DNA from: Acetobacteraceae bacterium
Lineage (GTDB): Bacteria > Pseudomonadota > Alphaproteobacteria > Acetobacterales > Acetobacteraceae
DNA length: 28,609 bases
Assembly: GCA_025356735.1 (NCBI GenBank)
Contig: JANXRT010000186.1
Coordinates: 1 to 28,609 of the forward strand
Direction: 5' to 3'
Positions 16,694 through 24,973 of the stretch are shown here, piece by piece. Positions within the stretch are counted from its first letter, which is position 1. Each line of letters begins with the position of its first letter. The notes below the pieces were generated by a model that worked only from the letters and a program-made list of their open reading frames with translations, ran no database searches and had not been told where the DNA came from. The translations under genes were made by a program, and so were the position numbers.

Positions 16694-17100
16694 ACCGGGA
16701 AAACCATTCCCGCCGGCAGGCGCGGCTCCGGTTTGCCGCCGTCGCCGCGCTCGGCAGCGCTTGGCCGCTGCGGGTCCGGGCGGCCGAGGATTGGGGCGCG
16801 GTGCAGGACGCCGAGGCTGCCTCCGGTGCCGGGCCGATCGCCCTTGTCCGGCCCGAAGCGATCCGGCTTGAACCCGGAACCGGCGCTGCCTCCGGGGTTG
16901 GAAATCGGCTGGCCGGGCGCGTCGTCAGCTCGATGTATCTTGGTCCGCAAATCGAATATTTGATCGATGCCGCCGGCACTCAGGTCCGCGCCTTCTCGCG
17001 CCAGGATTTTCCGCCGGACTGCTTGGTGACGCTGAGATTTTCCGCGCAAGACTGCCTTCTGATCGAGGATCGAGCCTTGGGAACCCGCCATGCCGCATGA
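16690..17100 (+). pseudogene. Chimeric remnant of an ABC transporter (binding-protein signal peptide fused to ATPase TOBE domain)
   Basis: An open 136-residue frame whose halves come from different parts of a transporter. Residues 1-46 look like the beginning of a periplasmic solute-binding protein: SRRQARLRFAAVAALGSAW is an export signal, and AEDWGAVQDAEAASG matches the start of the mature domain in iron/polyamine-type binding proteins. Residues about 49-128 (IALVRPEAIRLEP, NRLAGRVVSSMYLGPQIEYLI) match the C-terminal TOBE domain of PotA-like ABC ATPases. The body of the binding protein, any permeases, and the ATPase nucleotide-binding domain are absent, as expected after one in-frame deletion. 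The start overlaps the GntR stop (ATGA) and the end overlaps the next MmgE/PrpD gene by 11 bases, so it still couples translation within the operon. It cannot be a working transporter. Confidence 0.68.
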
Positions 17101-18499
17101 CCTCTCCGCCACGACCACTTTCGAAATCCCGCCCGCGCAGGTCCTGGCCGACTTCGCCGCCGGCCTGACATTCGAGACGGTTCCGCAAGCCGTCCGGACG
17201 CGCGCGAAGCTGCTGATCCTGGATGCGCTCGGCGTCGGCCTGGCCGCGAGTTCGGAGGATTTCGCCGATGCCGCGGTGGCGGCGGCAACGGCGTTGGGCG
17301 GCGAAGGCGGTTGCAGCGTCATCGGCCGGTCGGTGCGCCTGTCGGTCCGCGATGCGGCGCTGGCCAACGGCATCCTGATCCACGGCCTCGATTTCGACGA
17401 CACGCATCTGGCCAGCATCGTCCACCCGACCGCGTCCTGCCTGCCCTGCGCGCTGTCGTTCGGCGAGTTCCTCGGCGTCGATGGAAGCGCCATGCTGGTC
17501 GCCTATGCGGCCGGGATGGAGACCGCCATCCGGGTCGGCGCCGCGGCCAAGGGCGGCTTTCACCACACCGGCTTCCACGCAACGGGGATCGTCGCGCATT
17601 TCAGCTCCGCCGTGGTCGCCGCCCGGCTGCTTGGCGCGCCTGCCTCGGTGATGGCCGCGGCGCAGGGCATCGCCGCCAGCACCGCCGCCGGCGTGCAGGT
17701 GTTCCTGGAGGACGGCGCCTGGACCAAGCGGCTGCATCCCGGCTGGGCCGCCGTCGCCGGCATCACGGCGGCGCGCTTGGCCGAAAGCGGCTTCCGCGCG
17801 CCGGCCCGGCCGTATGAGGGACGCTTCGGCCTGTTCGAGACCCACCTCCAACACCCCACCGCACCGATCGACCTGCCGGCGGAACTGGCAAGCCTTGGCG
17901 AGGTCTGGGAACTGGCCGAGACCGCCATCAAGCCCTACCCGGTCTGCCACTTCATCCATGGCTGCGCCGACGCCGCGATCGAGCTTTTTTCCGAAGTGTC
18001 CGCCAGGGATATCGCCCGCGTCGAAGCCTACCTGCCGCGCGACACGATGCCGATCGTGGCCGAACCCGCCGCCGCGAAAATACGCCCGGCCAACGAGTAC
18101 GAAGCCAAGTTCAGCGCCCAGTTCGTCGTCGCCACCTGCCTGCTGAAGGGCGCGTTCGGCCTGGCCGACCTGAAGCCGGCGGCCTTGGTTGATTCCACGA
18201 TCCTCGACCTCGCTGGCCGCGTCACCTGCCACGTCGATCCGGACTCGGCGTTCCCAACGTATTTTTCCGGCGGCGTGAAGCTGGTTCTGCGCGATGGGAG
18301 CGAGCTGTTCCGCCACGTCCGCATCAACACCGGCACCGGCGAGCGCGCGCTGACCGAAGCGGGCGTTTGCAACAAGTTCTTTGCCTGCGCCGAAATGACC
18401 CTGCCGCGCGGGCAGGTGGAGGAAATCCGCGATGCGGTGCTGAACCTTGAAAACCATACTGTCGGCGAACTGGCTTCGCTGCTGCGCCGCAGGCAATGA
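17090..18499 (+). CDS. MmgE/PrpD family protein, copy 2
   Basis: A 469-residue protein from ATG 17090. It retains the fullest active-site block of the three copies: HGLDFDDTH (98-106) with the D-F-D-D-T pattern used by cis-aconitate decarboxylase and related enzymes, a downstream HHTGFHATG histidine segment, and KPYPVCHFIHG with a conserved lysine and histidines. Possible activities are 2-methylcitrate dehydration or cis-aconitate decarboxylation to itaconate; sequence alone does not separate them. It overlaps the transporter remnant by 11 bases and is followed after 95 bases by the tcuA-like gene, on the same strand. This places it in the GntR-led operon. Confidence 0.88.
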   Translation: MPHDLSATTTFEIPPAQVLADFAAGLTFETVPQAVRTRAKLLILDALGVGLAASSEDFADAAVAAATALGGEGGCSVIGRSVRLSVRDAALANGILIHGLDFDDTHLASIVHPTASCLPCALSFGEFLGVDGSAMLVAYAAGMETAIRVGAAAKGGFHHTGFHATGIVAHFSSAVVAARLLGAPASVMAAAQGIAASTAAGVQVFLEDGAWTKRLHPGWAAVAGITAARLAESGFRAPARPYEGRFGLFETHLQHPTAPIDLPAELASLGEVWELAETAIKPYPVCHFIHGCADAAIELFSEVSARDIARVEAYLPRDTMPIVAEPAAAKIRPANEYEAKFSAQFVVATCLLKGAFGLADLKPAALVDSTILDLAGRVTCHVDPDSAFPTYFSGGVKLVLRDGSELFRHVRINTGTGERALTEAGVCNKFFACAEMTLPRGQVEEIRDAVLNLENHTVGELASLLRRRQ

Positions 18500-18528
18500 A
18501 ACAAGCACTGCCCTACTTAATGGATGCG

Positions 18529-18570
18529 CTCCCGGGCGCACCCGGGCGGGGTCCAGGGGCAGAGCCCTTG
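18529..18570. repeat. Partial dispersed intergenic repeat / hairpin
   Basis: Between the second MmgE/PrpD gene and the tcuA-like gene, two CCCGGG words (18531-18536 and 18541-18546) can pair around CGCA. They are followed by GGGGTCCAGGGGCAGAGCCC, which resembles one end of the foldable repeats at 7678 and 21579. No T-run follows, so it may be an attenuator or repeat debris rather than a strong terminator. Confidence 0.4.
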
Positions 18571-18594
18571 GCCTTCTAACTCAGGAGCAAAACA

Positions 18595-20109
18595 ATGACC
18601 TATGACGTGATCATAGTCGGCGCCGGCAACGCAGCTCTGGCCGCCGCCGTATCCGCCAAGGAGAACGGGGCCGAGAAAGTATTGGTGCTGGAGAAGGCGC
18701 CGCGCGAAATGCGGGGCGGCAACACGCATTGGAGCGGCGGCGTGCTGCGGTTCGCGTTCGACGATCCGCATGAGCTGGGCCCGCTGCTGCCCGGCGTCGA
18801 GGACGAGTACGAGGATTTCTATTCGGGCATCCAGCCGTACACGCGCGAGGATTTCCATGGCGACCTGATGCGCGTCACCTCCGGCCAGACCGATCCGGTG
18901 CTGTCGCGCGTGCTGGTCGATAATTCGCGCGACACGGTGTTCTGGATGAATGAGGTCGGCGCCGTGGAGATGGAGCCGGCGATCACGCTGACCGGGGTGC
19001 GCCGCGAAAACCGCATCGTGTGGGCGCGGGGGCTGGTGGTGCGCGCGGCGCATGAGGGCGTCGGGCTGTCGCGCAGCTGGTTCGCGACCGTCGAGCGGCT
19101 GGGCATCGAGGTGCGCTACGGCGCCAGCGTGATGGCGCTGCTGCAGGACGATCGTGGCCATGTCTGCGGCGTTCGGGTGCGCGACGATGCCGGCATGTCG
19201 AACATCGACGGCCGCGCCGTGGTGCTCGGCTGCGGCGGCTTCGAGGCCAACGTGCAGATGCGCACGCAGCATATCGGGCCGCTGGTTGGTGCCGCGAAAG
19301 TCCGCGGCACGCCGCACAACCAGGGCGACGGCTTGCGCATGGCGATGGCGATCGGCGCGATGCCGTGGGGCCAGTGGAGCGGCTGCCACGCGACGCCGAT
19401 TTCGGCCGACTGGGGCAACTTCGCGCCGCGCGAGCTGACCGACCGCAGCAACCGGCTGAGCTATCTGTATGGCGTCATGATCAACCGGTTGGGCCGCCGT
19501 TTTGTGAATGAAGGCGAGGATGGCGCGATGTTCACCTACGCCAAATACGGCCGCGCCATCCTGGCCGAGCCGGGCGCCAAGGCCTACCAGATCTTCGACA
19601 GCCAGGTCGTCCACCTGTTGGAGCCTCGCTACTCGACCAGCGATCCGATCGTTGCCGACACGCTGGAGGAGCTGGTCGAGCAGCTCGACATCGACGACAA
19701 GAAGCAGGCGCTGCGCACGCTGGTGGAATACAACGCGGCGGCGAAGCATGCCTCCGACGGGTTCGAGCCATCGGCCAAGGACGGGCTCAGCACCACGGGT
19801 CTGGCGCTGGAAAAGACCAACTGGGCGACCAAGCTGGAGGCGCCGCCTTACTACGCTTACAGCGCCACCGGCGGCATTACTTTCACGTTCGGCGGCCTGA
19901 AGGTGGACGAGCAGGCGCGGGTGATCGGCACCGACTGGCGGCCGATTCCGGGATTGCTGGCCTGCGGCGAGATGATCGGCGGCTTGTTCTACGACAACTA
20001 CCCGGCCGGCACCGGGCTGGTTTCAGGTGCAACGTTCGGGCGCATCGCCGGGCGCTCGGCGGCGCGCCATCCGGCCAACAGCCCGGTGGCCGAAGCGGTG
20101 AGCGCATGA
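18595..20109 (+). CDS. tcuA: FAD-dependent tricarballylate dehydrogenase-like protein
   Basis: A 504-residue flavoprotein from ATG 18595 with AGGAG nine bases upstream. The N-terminal DVIIVGAGNAALAAA is the FAD-binding loop, RGGNTHWSGG is the flavin-contacting segment, GTPHNQGDG lies in the substrate domain, and the C-terminal AGTGLVSGATFGRIAG closes the FAD site. These features are those of the fumarate-reductase/succinate-dehydrogenase flavoprotein superfamily, and the overall pattern matches TcuA, which oxidises tricarballylate to cis-aconitate. TcuA normally hands electrons to the membrane Fe-S protein TcuB, and citrate-like transport is by TcuC; neither is present in this window. The stop overlaps the next MmgE/PrpD start (ATGA). 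Another oxidisable acid remains possible. Confidence 0.78.
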   Translation: MTYDVIIVGAGNAALAAAVSAKENGAEKVLVLEKAPREMRGGNTHWSGGVLRFAFDDPHELGPLLPGVEDEYEDFYSGIQPYTREDFHGDLMRVTSGQTDPVLSRVLVDNSRDTVFWMNEVGAVEMEPAITLTGVRRENRIVWARGLVVRAAHEGVGLSRSWFATVERLGIEVRYGASVMALLQDDRGHVCGVRVRDDAGMSNIDGRAVVLGCGGFEANVQMRTQHIGPLVGAAKVRGTPHNQGDGLRMAMAIGAMPWGQWSGCHATPISADWGNFAPRELTDRSNRLSYLYGVMINRLGRRFVNEGEDGAMFTYAKYGRAILAEPGAKAYQIFDSQVVHLLEPRYSTSDPIVADTLEELVEQLDIDDKKQALRTLVEYNAAAKHASDGFEPSAKDGLSTTGLALEKTNWATKLEAPPYYAYSATGGITFTFGGLKVDEQARVIGTDWRPIPGLLACGEMIGGLFYDNYPAGTGLVSGATFGRIAGRSAARHPANSPVAEAVSA

Positions 20110-21569
20110 GCGCGTTGGAGAAAACCCTGATCCAGCGCCTGGCTCAGCGCATCCACGCCTTCGGCCCGGCGCAGATGACGAAGCAGGCGGTGGCTTTGTC
20201 GCGGACCGCGATCATCGACACGCTCGGCGTGGCGCTGGCCGGGTCGGCCGAGCCGTGTACCGCGATCCTGTTGCGAACGCCGGGCGTTGCCACGGCACCC
20301 GGCGAGTGCACGGTGTTCGGCAACGACCGCCGGACCTCGGCGCTGGACGCCGCGCTGGTCAACGGCACCGCCTCGCACGCGCTCGACTACGACGATTTCA
20401 GTCAGCCGATGGGCGGCCATCAGTCGGTGCCGCTGGTTTCGCCACTGTTCGCCATCGCCGAAGAGCGCCAGCTTTCCGGGGCGCGGCTGATCGAGGCCTA
20501 TGTCGTCGGCATCGAAACCGAGATCCGCCTCGCCCGCGCCGTGAACTTTGTTCACTATGACAAGGGCTGGCACCCGACCGCGACCCTGGGGGTGTTCGGC
20601 GCCGCCGCCGCTGTTGGCCACCTTATCGGGCTGGATGAAGAAAAGCTAAGTGTCGCACTGGCCATCGCCGCCTCGTCGGCCTCGGGGGTAAAGGCGAATT
20701 TCGGCACCATGGTCAAGCCGCTGCATGTCGGCCATTGCTGCCGCGACGGGATGCTGGCGGCGCTGCTGGCGGAAGCCGGCTACGACGCCAATCCGGCGGT
20801 ACTGGAGCATAAGCAGGGTTTTCTCAACGCCTACAACGGCCCCGGCAACCACGACGCGGAACGGATTTTCGCGAATTGGGCCGATCCGCTGGAGGTCACC
20901 AGCGCGGAGATGGGGCTGAAGCAGTTCCCCTGCTGCGGCAGCACCCATCCGGCGATCGCGATGATGCTGGCGTTGCGCGCGGAGGAAGGCGTCACCGCCG
21001 AAAACGCCCGCCACATAGAGATAATGCCGCACCGGCGGCGACTGACCCACACCGACAACCCGGACCCACAAACCAGCCTGGCCGCCAAATTCTCGGTTCA
21101 GTATGCCGTCGCGCGCGCTCTGCACGACGGCGCGGTGCGGCTGCGCCACTTCGAGGGCGACGCACACCACGATCTAGAAGTTCGAAGCCTGATGGCCCGC
21201 ACGAATGCGCGCCCGCACCCCGACATGGCGGATACGTCGGAAAAGCAGTTCGGCGCCGAGGTTCGGGTTACTCTGGACGATGGGCGCGTGGTGTCACGTC
21301 GGGTCGATGGGTTGGTCGGGCGCGGCGGCGACAACCCGATGTCGGCCCGGGAGCTGTGGCAGAAGTTCCAGGATTGCGCCGGCCGGGTGCTGGCGAAGCA
21401 GGACCTGCTGCCGCTGTTTGATCGGCTGGAGTCGTTTGAGACCATTTCCAACGTCCGCAACATCGCGCGAATGCTGGGTCGGCGGTCATTGCCCGCGTCA
21501 GCGCCGAGGCCGCAACCGGCAGCTCCGGCGCGGGTTAATACGTTGCATGAGACGTCGTGGGTGCCGTAG
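20106..21569 (+). CDS. MmgE/PrpD family protein, copy 3
   Basis: A 487-residue protein whose ATG at 20106 overlaps the tcuA-like stop by four bases, so the two are translationally coupled. The fold markers are SRTAIIDTLGVALAG, SHALDYDDFSQ (90-100) and the LKQFPCCGSTH segment with the K-x-F-P-x5-H pattern. The active-site block is DYDDF, with Phe where copy 2 has Thr. A Pro/Ala-rich tail of about 25 residues follows the conserved domain. Being next to a tricarballylate dehydrogenase-like gene, it could handle cis-aconitate or a related product (dehydration, hydration or decarboxylation), but this is inference. It is the last gene of the plus-strand run and is followed by a foldable repeat. Confidence 0.86.
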   Translation: MSALEKTLIQRLAQRIHAFGPAQMTKQAVALSRTAIIDTLGVALAGSAEPCTAILLRTPGVATAPGECTVFGNDRRTSALDAALVNGTASHALDYDDFSQPMGGHQSVPLVSPLFAIAEERQLSGARLIEAYVVGIETEIRLARAVNFVHYDKGWHPTATLGVFGAAAAVGHLIGLDEEKLSVALAIAASSASGVKANFGTMVKPLHVGHCCRDGMLAALLAEAGYDANPAVLEHKQGFLNAYNGPGNHDAERIFANWADPLEVTSAEMGLKQFPCCGSTHPAIAMMLALRAEEGVTAENARHIEIMPHRRRLTHTDNPDPQTSLAAKFSVQYAVARALHDGAVRLRHFEGDAHHDLEVRSLMARTNARPHPDMADTSEKQFGAEVRVTLDDGRVVSRRVDGLVGRGGDNPMSARELWQKFQDCAGRVLAKQDLLPLFDRLESFETISNVRNIARMLGRRSLPASAPRPQPAAPARVNTLHETSWVP

Positions 21570-21578
21570 GCAGGAAGC

Positions 21579-21702
21579 TTGGGGCTCTGTGCCCCAAACC
21601 CCGCCGGGGAGGTGCCCCCGTAGGCGCAATGCTTACGTAGAGGGGTTCAAAGGGGCGACGGCCCCCAATACTTAAAGGTGGGCGGGTTTGGGCGGCGCCC
21701 AA
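21579..21702. repeat. Dispersed foldable intergenic repeat, copy 2, probable bidirectional terminator
   Basis: The left end TTGGGGCTCTGTGCCCCAAA and right end GGGTTTGGGCGGCGCCCAA pair with each other, and the left end also forms its own GGGGC/GCCCC hairpin. Inside, TTCAAAGGGGCGACG is shared with copy 1. The CCCC...GGGG side hairpin has different bases but the same shape as in copy 1. The element lies between two convergent genes, so it probably ends transcription from both sides. Confidence 0.7.
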
Positions 21703-21722
21703 TAACTTTCTGCCTACACCGT

Positions 21723-22451
21723 TCAGCGCAGGCTCTCATCGCTCAGCGGCTTCATTTCCGGCTGGTGCAGCGCGCGGGCCACCACCGCGGCGATCAGCGC
21801 GCCAACGATCGGGGCGAGCCAGAACAGCCAGAGCTGGCCGACATAGGCGCCGCCGGCGAACAAAGCCTGGCCCGTGCTGCGGGCGGGGTTGACGGAGGTG
21901 TTGGTGACCGGGATCGAGACCAGGTGAATCAATGTCAGCGCCAGGCCGATCGGCAGGGGCGCGAAGCCGTCCGGCACGCGGGAGGATTTGACCCCCATGA
22001 TGATCATCAGGAAGAAGAACGTGCAAACGATTTCCGTCACCAGGCAGGCGACCAGGCTGTATTTGCCCGGGCTGAGATCGCCGTAGCCGTTGGAGGCAAA
22101 ACCGCCGATCTCAAAGCCCGGCTTGCCGGTGGCGATCAGGTACAGCACGGCCGCCGCGGCGACCGCGCCGACCAGTTGGGCCACGATGTAGCCGATCACG
22201 TCGCGTGCCGGAAACCGCCCGGCCGCCCACAGGCCGATGGTGATAGCCGGGTTGAAGTGGGCGCCCGAGAGGTAGCCGACGCCTTATGCCATGGCGAGAA
22301 CGGTCAGCCCGAAAGCCAGCGCCACGCCGGCGAAGCCGATGCCCAGGCCCGGAAACGCGGCATCGAAGATGGCGGCGCCGCAGCCGCCGAAAACCAGCCA
22401 GAAGGTGCCGAGGACCTCGGATCCGAGGCGTTGGGTCATGGTGATCGGCAT
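21723..22451 (-). pseudogene. aqpZ: Aquaporin Z with in-frame stop codon
   Basis: Translating from ATG 22451 (MPITMTQRLGSEVLG), the frame reads as a normal aquaporin for about 55 codons to LTVLAMA, then meets TAA at 22284-22286, and continues in the same frame with GVGYLSGAHFNPAITIG and through to residue 242. Both channel NPA motifs are present (FNPAI and VNPARS, the latter with the selectivity-filter arginine). The position of the stop is Tyr or Phe in related proteins, so one base change from TAC or TAT would explain it. The full length matches active AqpZ (about 230 residues). A fragment could restart at GTG 22199 but would lack the first half pore. Either a recent nonsense mutation or a sequencing error is likely; the strand and spacing (157 bases after lysE) suggest a separate promoter. 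Confidence 0.85.
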
Positions 22452-22608
22452 GAATGTGTTCCGCCTTTTTACTAATGATTTGGCGCCATGGCGGCGCGAC
22501 CGTTGATCGGGTGGCCTGTTGAGAATGCGGTCATCACACGAAACTTCGATCGTTGCAACTTCTGGGACCCAGGCATGAGAGCGTCATCAAGCCCTTGAAC
22601 CGTTCCGC

Positions 22609-23205
22609 TCAACTGAACAGCAACGGAAAAACACTGGCGAGCAGCAGCAGCGCCATGGCGCCGTTGAACAGCCGCAGGCGCGATGTCGAGCCCAGTATCC
22701 GCGCCGTGCCGCTGCCCAGCATCGCCCAGGGCAGGACGCAGGGAACGTAGACGGCCGCGAACACGCCGGCGACGCGCAGCGCCTCCCAGGCCACGGGTCG
22801 GCCGGGCACCATGAACTGGGTGGCGGCCGACAGCGACATCAGCCAGGCCTTGGGATTGACCCACTGGAACGCGGCGGCGGCCAGGAAGCCGACCGGTTTC
22901 GCGCGTTTGCCATTGATGCCGGGCGCGGCCGCGGTCGCGATCTTCCAGGCGAAGTAGAGCAGCCACAGCGCCCCCGCCCAACGCATCGCCGAATACAGGA
23001 ACGGCACCGCCATCACCACACCGCCCAACCCCATCGCGACGATCGCCACCATGGCCGCGAACCCGACGCCAACCCCGGCGATAAGCGGTACGGTATCGAC
23101 GATGCCGTGGTTGGCGGCGCCGGCTGCGACCATCAGGTTGTTCGGCCCCGGCGTGATGGTCATGGCGACGGCGAAGCCGACCAGCGGCCAGAATGTCGGG
23201 TCCAT
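22609..23205 (-). CDS. LysE/RhtB family amino acid exporter
   Basis: A 198-residue protein from ATG 23205, with GAGGG eight bases upstream. The N-terminal FAVAMTITPGPNNLM is the LysE/RhtB hallmark (TPGPNN), followed by five to six membrane segments and the QWVNPKAWLM motif in the middle, also typical of the family. Members export amino acids and their derivatives from the cytoplasm. It lies 40 bases after hyuB in the same direction. A role in exporting an amino acid released by the hydantoinase or oxoprolinase pair is plausible but not proved. The longer open frame upstream lies inside hyuB and is rejected. Confidence 0.9.
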   Translation of the reverse strand: MDPTFWPLVGFAVAMTITPGPNNLMVAAGAANHGIVDTVPLIAGVGVGFAAMVAIVAMGLGGVVMAVPFLYSAMRWAGALWLLYFAWKIATAAAPGINGKRAKPVGFLAAAAFQWVNPKAWLMSLSAATQFMVPGRPVAWEALRVAGVFAAVYVPCVLPWAMLGSGTARILGSTSRLRLFNGAMALLLLASVFPLLFS

Positions 23206-23245
23206 TATTTTCCCTCGCGCGTCACCGACCGGCTGGCGCGACGGG

Positions 23246-24973
23246 TCATGCGCGGAGCTTTCGGGTGGCGGCCTCATCCAGCTGGCCGCGCTCGTCGGTT
23301 TCGACCTTGTACAGCATCCGGGCGTTGTCCGCCGAGACCAGGCCGTCGCGCACGTCACGTGCAACCCGGGCAGGCTCGCGCGACGTGGGCTCGCCCATGC
23401 CGCCGCCGCCGGGCATCAGCAGCAGCAGCCGGTCGCCGTCGGGGATGACCTGCATGCCCTTGGTGCGCAGCTTCTCGCCCGATTTCAGCTGGACCACGCC
23501 GTTGGCGCCGTTCAGCCCGCCTTCCCTTCCCTTGGGCGCGTTGGCGACGCGGTCGAACGTCGCGGATACGGCGAATTCGAGGTCGCCCTTGGCACCGATC
23601 TCCATGATCTGGCCGAGGCCGCCGCGCATCCGGCCGGCGCCGCCGCTGTCGGGGCGCAATTCCTTCCGCCAGATGACGATCGGGGCGACGTTCTCGGTCG
23701 CCTCGACCGGCATCGTGCGCACGCCGGAGGGGAAGGCCGTCGCGTCCAACCCGTCGAGGCCAGGGCGCGCGCCGGTGCCGCCGGAGTTGAAGGTGATGAT
23801 CTCGAAATCCGGAATAATCTTTCGATTGCCGCGCGCCTGACCGGATACGCCGGAGCCGCCGCGCAACGGCGGGTTCCACAGGGAGGAAGCGCCCTCGGCG
23901 GCGACCCTTGCCGGGGTGGTCTGGTGCAGGCAGCCCATCATCAGGTCGGGCAGCAGGTGGCCGATCAGGTGGCGCGCGCAGACCGCGTAGGGCCGCGGCG
24001 CGTTGAGGATGCAGCCGGCGGGGATCTTCATCCGGAACGGTGCCAGCGAGGCCCAGTTGTTGGGGATTTCGGGCGCGATCACCACCTTGAGGCCGAAGCT
24101 GGCATAAGCCCGCGTGTAGGCCGGCGGCACGTTGATGCCGCGCGGCGCCAAACCCGAGGTGCCGGCGAAATTTATTTCCACGGCATCGTTCAGGATGGTC
24201 ATCTCGGCGCATAGTTTCACGGGTTCGTCGTAGCCGTCGGAGAAGATTTCGTTGCTGTAGGTACCTTGCCCAATCTTGGCGATCTCAGCCACGGTGGCGC
24301 GGCGGGAGGCGTCGAAGATGAACATGGCAAGCGGATCGAGGCTGTCCATCGAGAACTCCTCCATCATCTCGGCGAGCCGGCGCGTCGCGGCGTCGTTGCA
24401 GGCGCACAGAGAAAAAACGTCGCCCTCCAGCTCGACCGGCAGCCGCGAGCCGGCGCGCAGGATGTCGAACAGGGTTTCGTTGGGTTTGCCCTGATCGAAG
24501 CATTTGACGATCGGGATGTACATGCCCTCCTCGAACACCGACCGGGCATCGGGGCCCATGCCGAGGCCGCCGACATCGATCACGTGGGCGGTGTTGGCGA
24601 AGAAGCCGACTATGTTTCCGCGATGGAAGGCGGGCGTGACGACCGTCAGGTCGTGCAGGTGGCCGGTGCCGAGCCACGGGTCGTTGGTGATGTAATGGTC
24701 GCCCGGTTTCATTGTCGCCGCGGGGAATTTTGCCAGGAAGTGAAGCACGCTTTCGGCCATCGAGTTGACGTGGCCTGGGGTGCCGGTGACCGCCTGAGCC
24801 ATCATCCGGCCTGAAAGATCAAAAACGCCGGCGGAGAGGTCGCCGGCCTCGCGCACCGTGGTCGAGAAGGCGGTGCGGATCATGATCTGGGCCTGCTCCT
24901 CGACCACCGCGATCAGCCGGTTCCACAGGATCTGGCGCTGGATGGTGGCGAGGGCGGAAATCTCGTTCGACAT
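23246..24973 (-). CDS. hyuB: Hydantoinase B / oxoprolinase family subunit
   Basis: A 575-residue protein starting at ATG 24973, overlapping the hyuA stop by one base (TGATG), hence coupled translation. Family marks include the N-terminal RIAFSTTVREAGDLSAGVFD-like region (IRTAFSTTVREAGDLS), HYITNDPWLGTGHLHDL, NTAHVIDVGG, and the glycine-rich C-terminal GGAGRMRGGLGQ and LMPGGGGMGEP. With HyuA it forms an ATP-dependent amidohydrolase acting on cyclic amides such as N-methylhydantoin or 5-oxoproline; acetone carboxylase-type activities are also known in the superfamily. The exact substrate is not determined by sequence. Confidence 0.93.
   Translation of the reverse strand: MSNEISALATIQRQILWNRLIAVVEEQAQIMIRTAFSTTVREAGDLSAGVFDLSGRMMAQAVTGTPGHVNSMAESVLHFLAKFPAATMKPGDHYITNDPWLGTGHLHDLTVVTPAFHRGNIVGFFANTAHVIDVGGLGMGPDARSVFEEGMYIPIVKCFDQGKPNETLFDILRAGSRLPVELEGDVFSLCACNDAATRRLAEMMEEFSMDSLDPLAMFIFDASRRATVAEIAKIGQGTYSNEIFSDGYDEPVKLCAEMTILNDAVEINFAGTSGLAPRGINVPPAYTRAYASFGLKVVIAPEIPNNWASLAPFRMKIPAGCILNAPRPYAVCARHLIGHLLPDLMMGCLHQTTPARVAAEGASSLWNPPLRGGSGVSGQARGNRKIIPDFEIITFNSGGTGARPGLDGLDATAFPSGVRTMPVEATENVAPIVIWRKELRPDSGGAGRMRGGLGQIMEIGAKGDLEFAVSATFDRVANAPKGREGGLNGANGVVQLKSGEKLRTKGMQVIPDGDRLLLLMPGGGGMGEPTSREPARVARDVRDGLVSADNARMLYKVETDERGQLDEAATRKLRA

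Noticed and set aside
22284..22286. Programmed recoding of the aqpZ stop as selenocysteine or pyrrolysine
   Set aside because: The codon is TAA, which is not used for either amino acid, and aquaporins have no such residue here; a mutation is simpler.
22472..22534. A 20-codon frame upstream of aqpZ as a leader peptide
   Set aside because: No ribosome binding site, no run of regulatory codons and no convincing attenuator hairpin pair.
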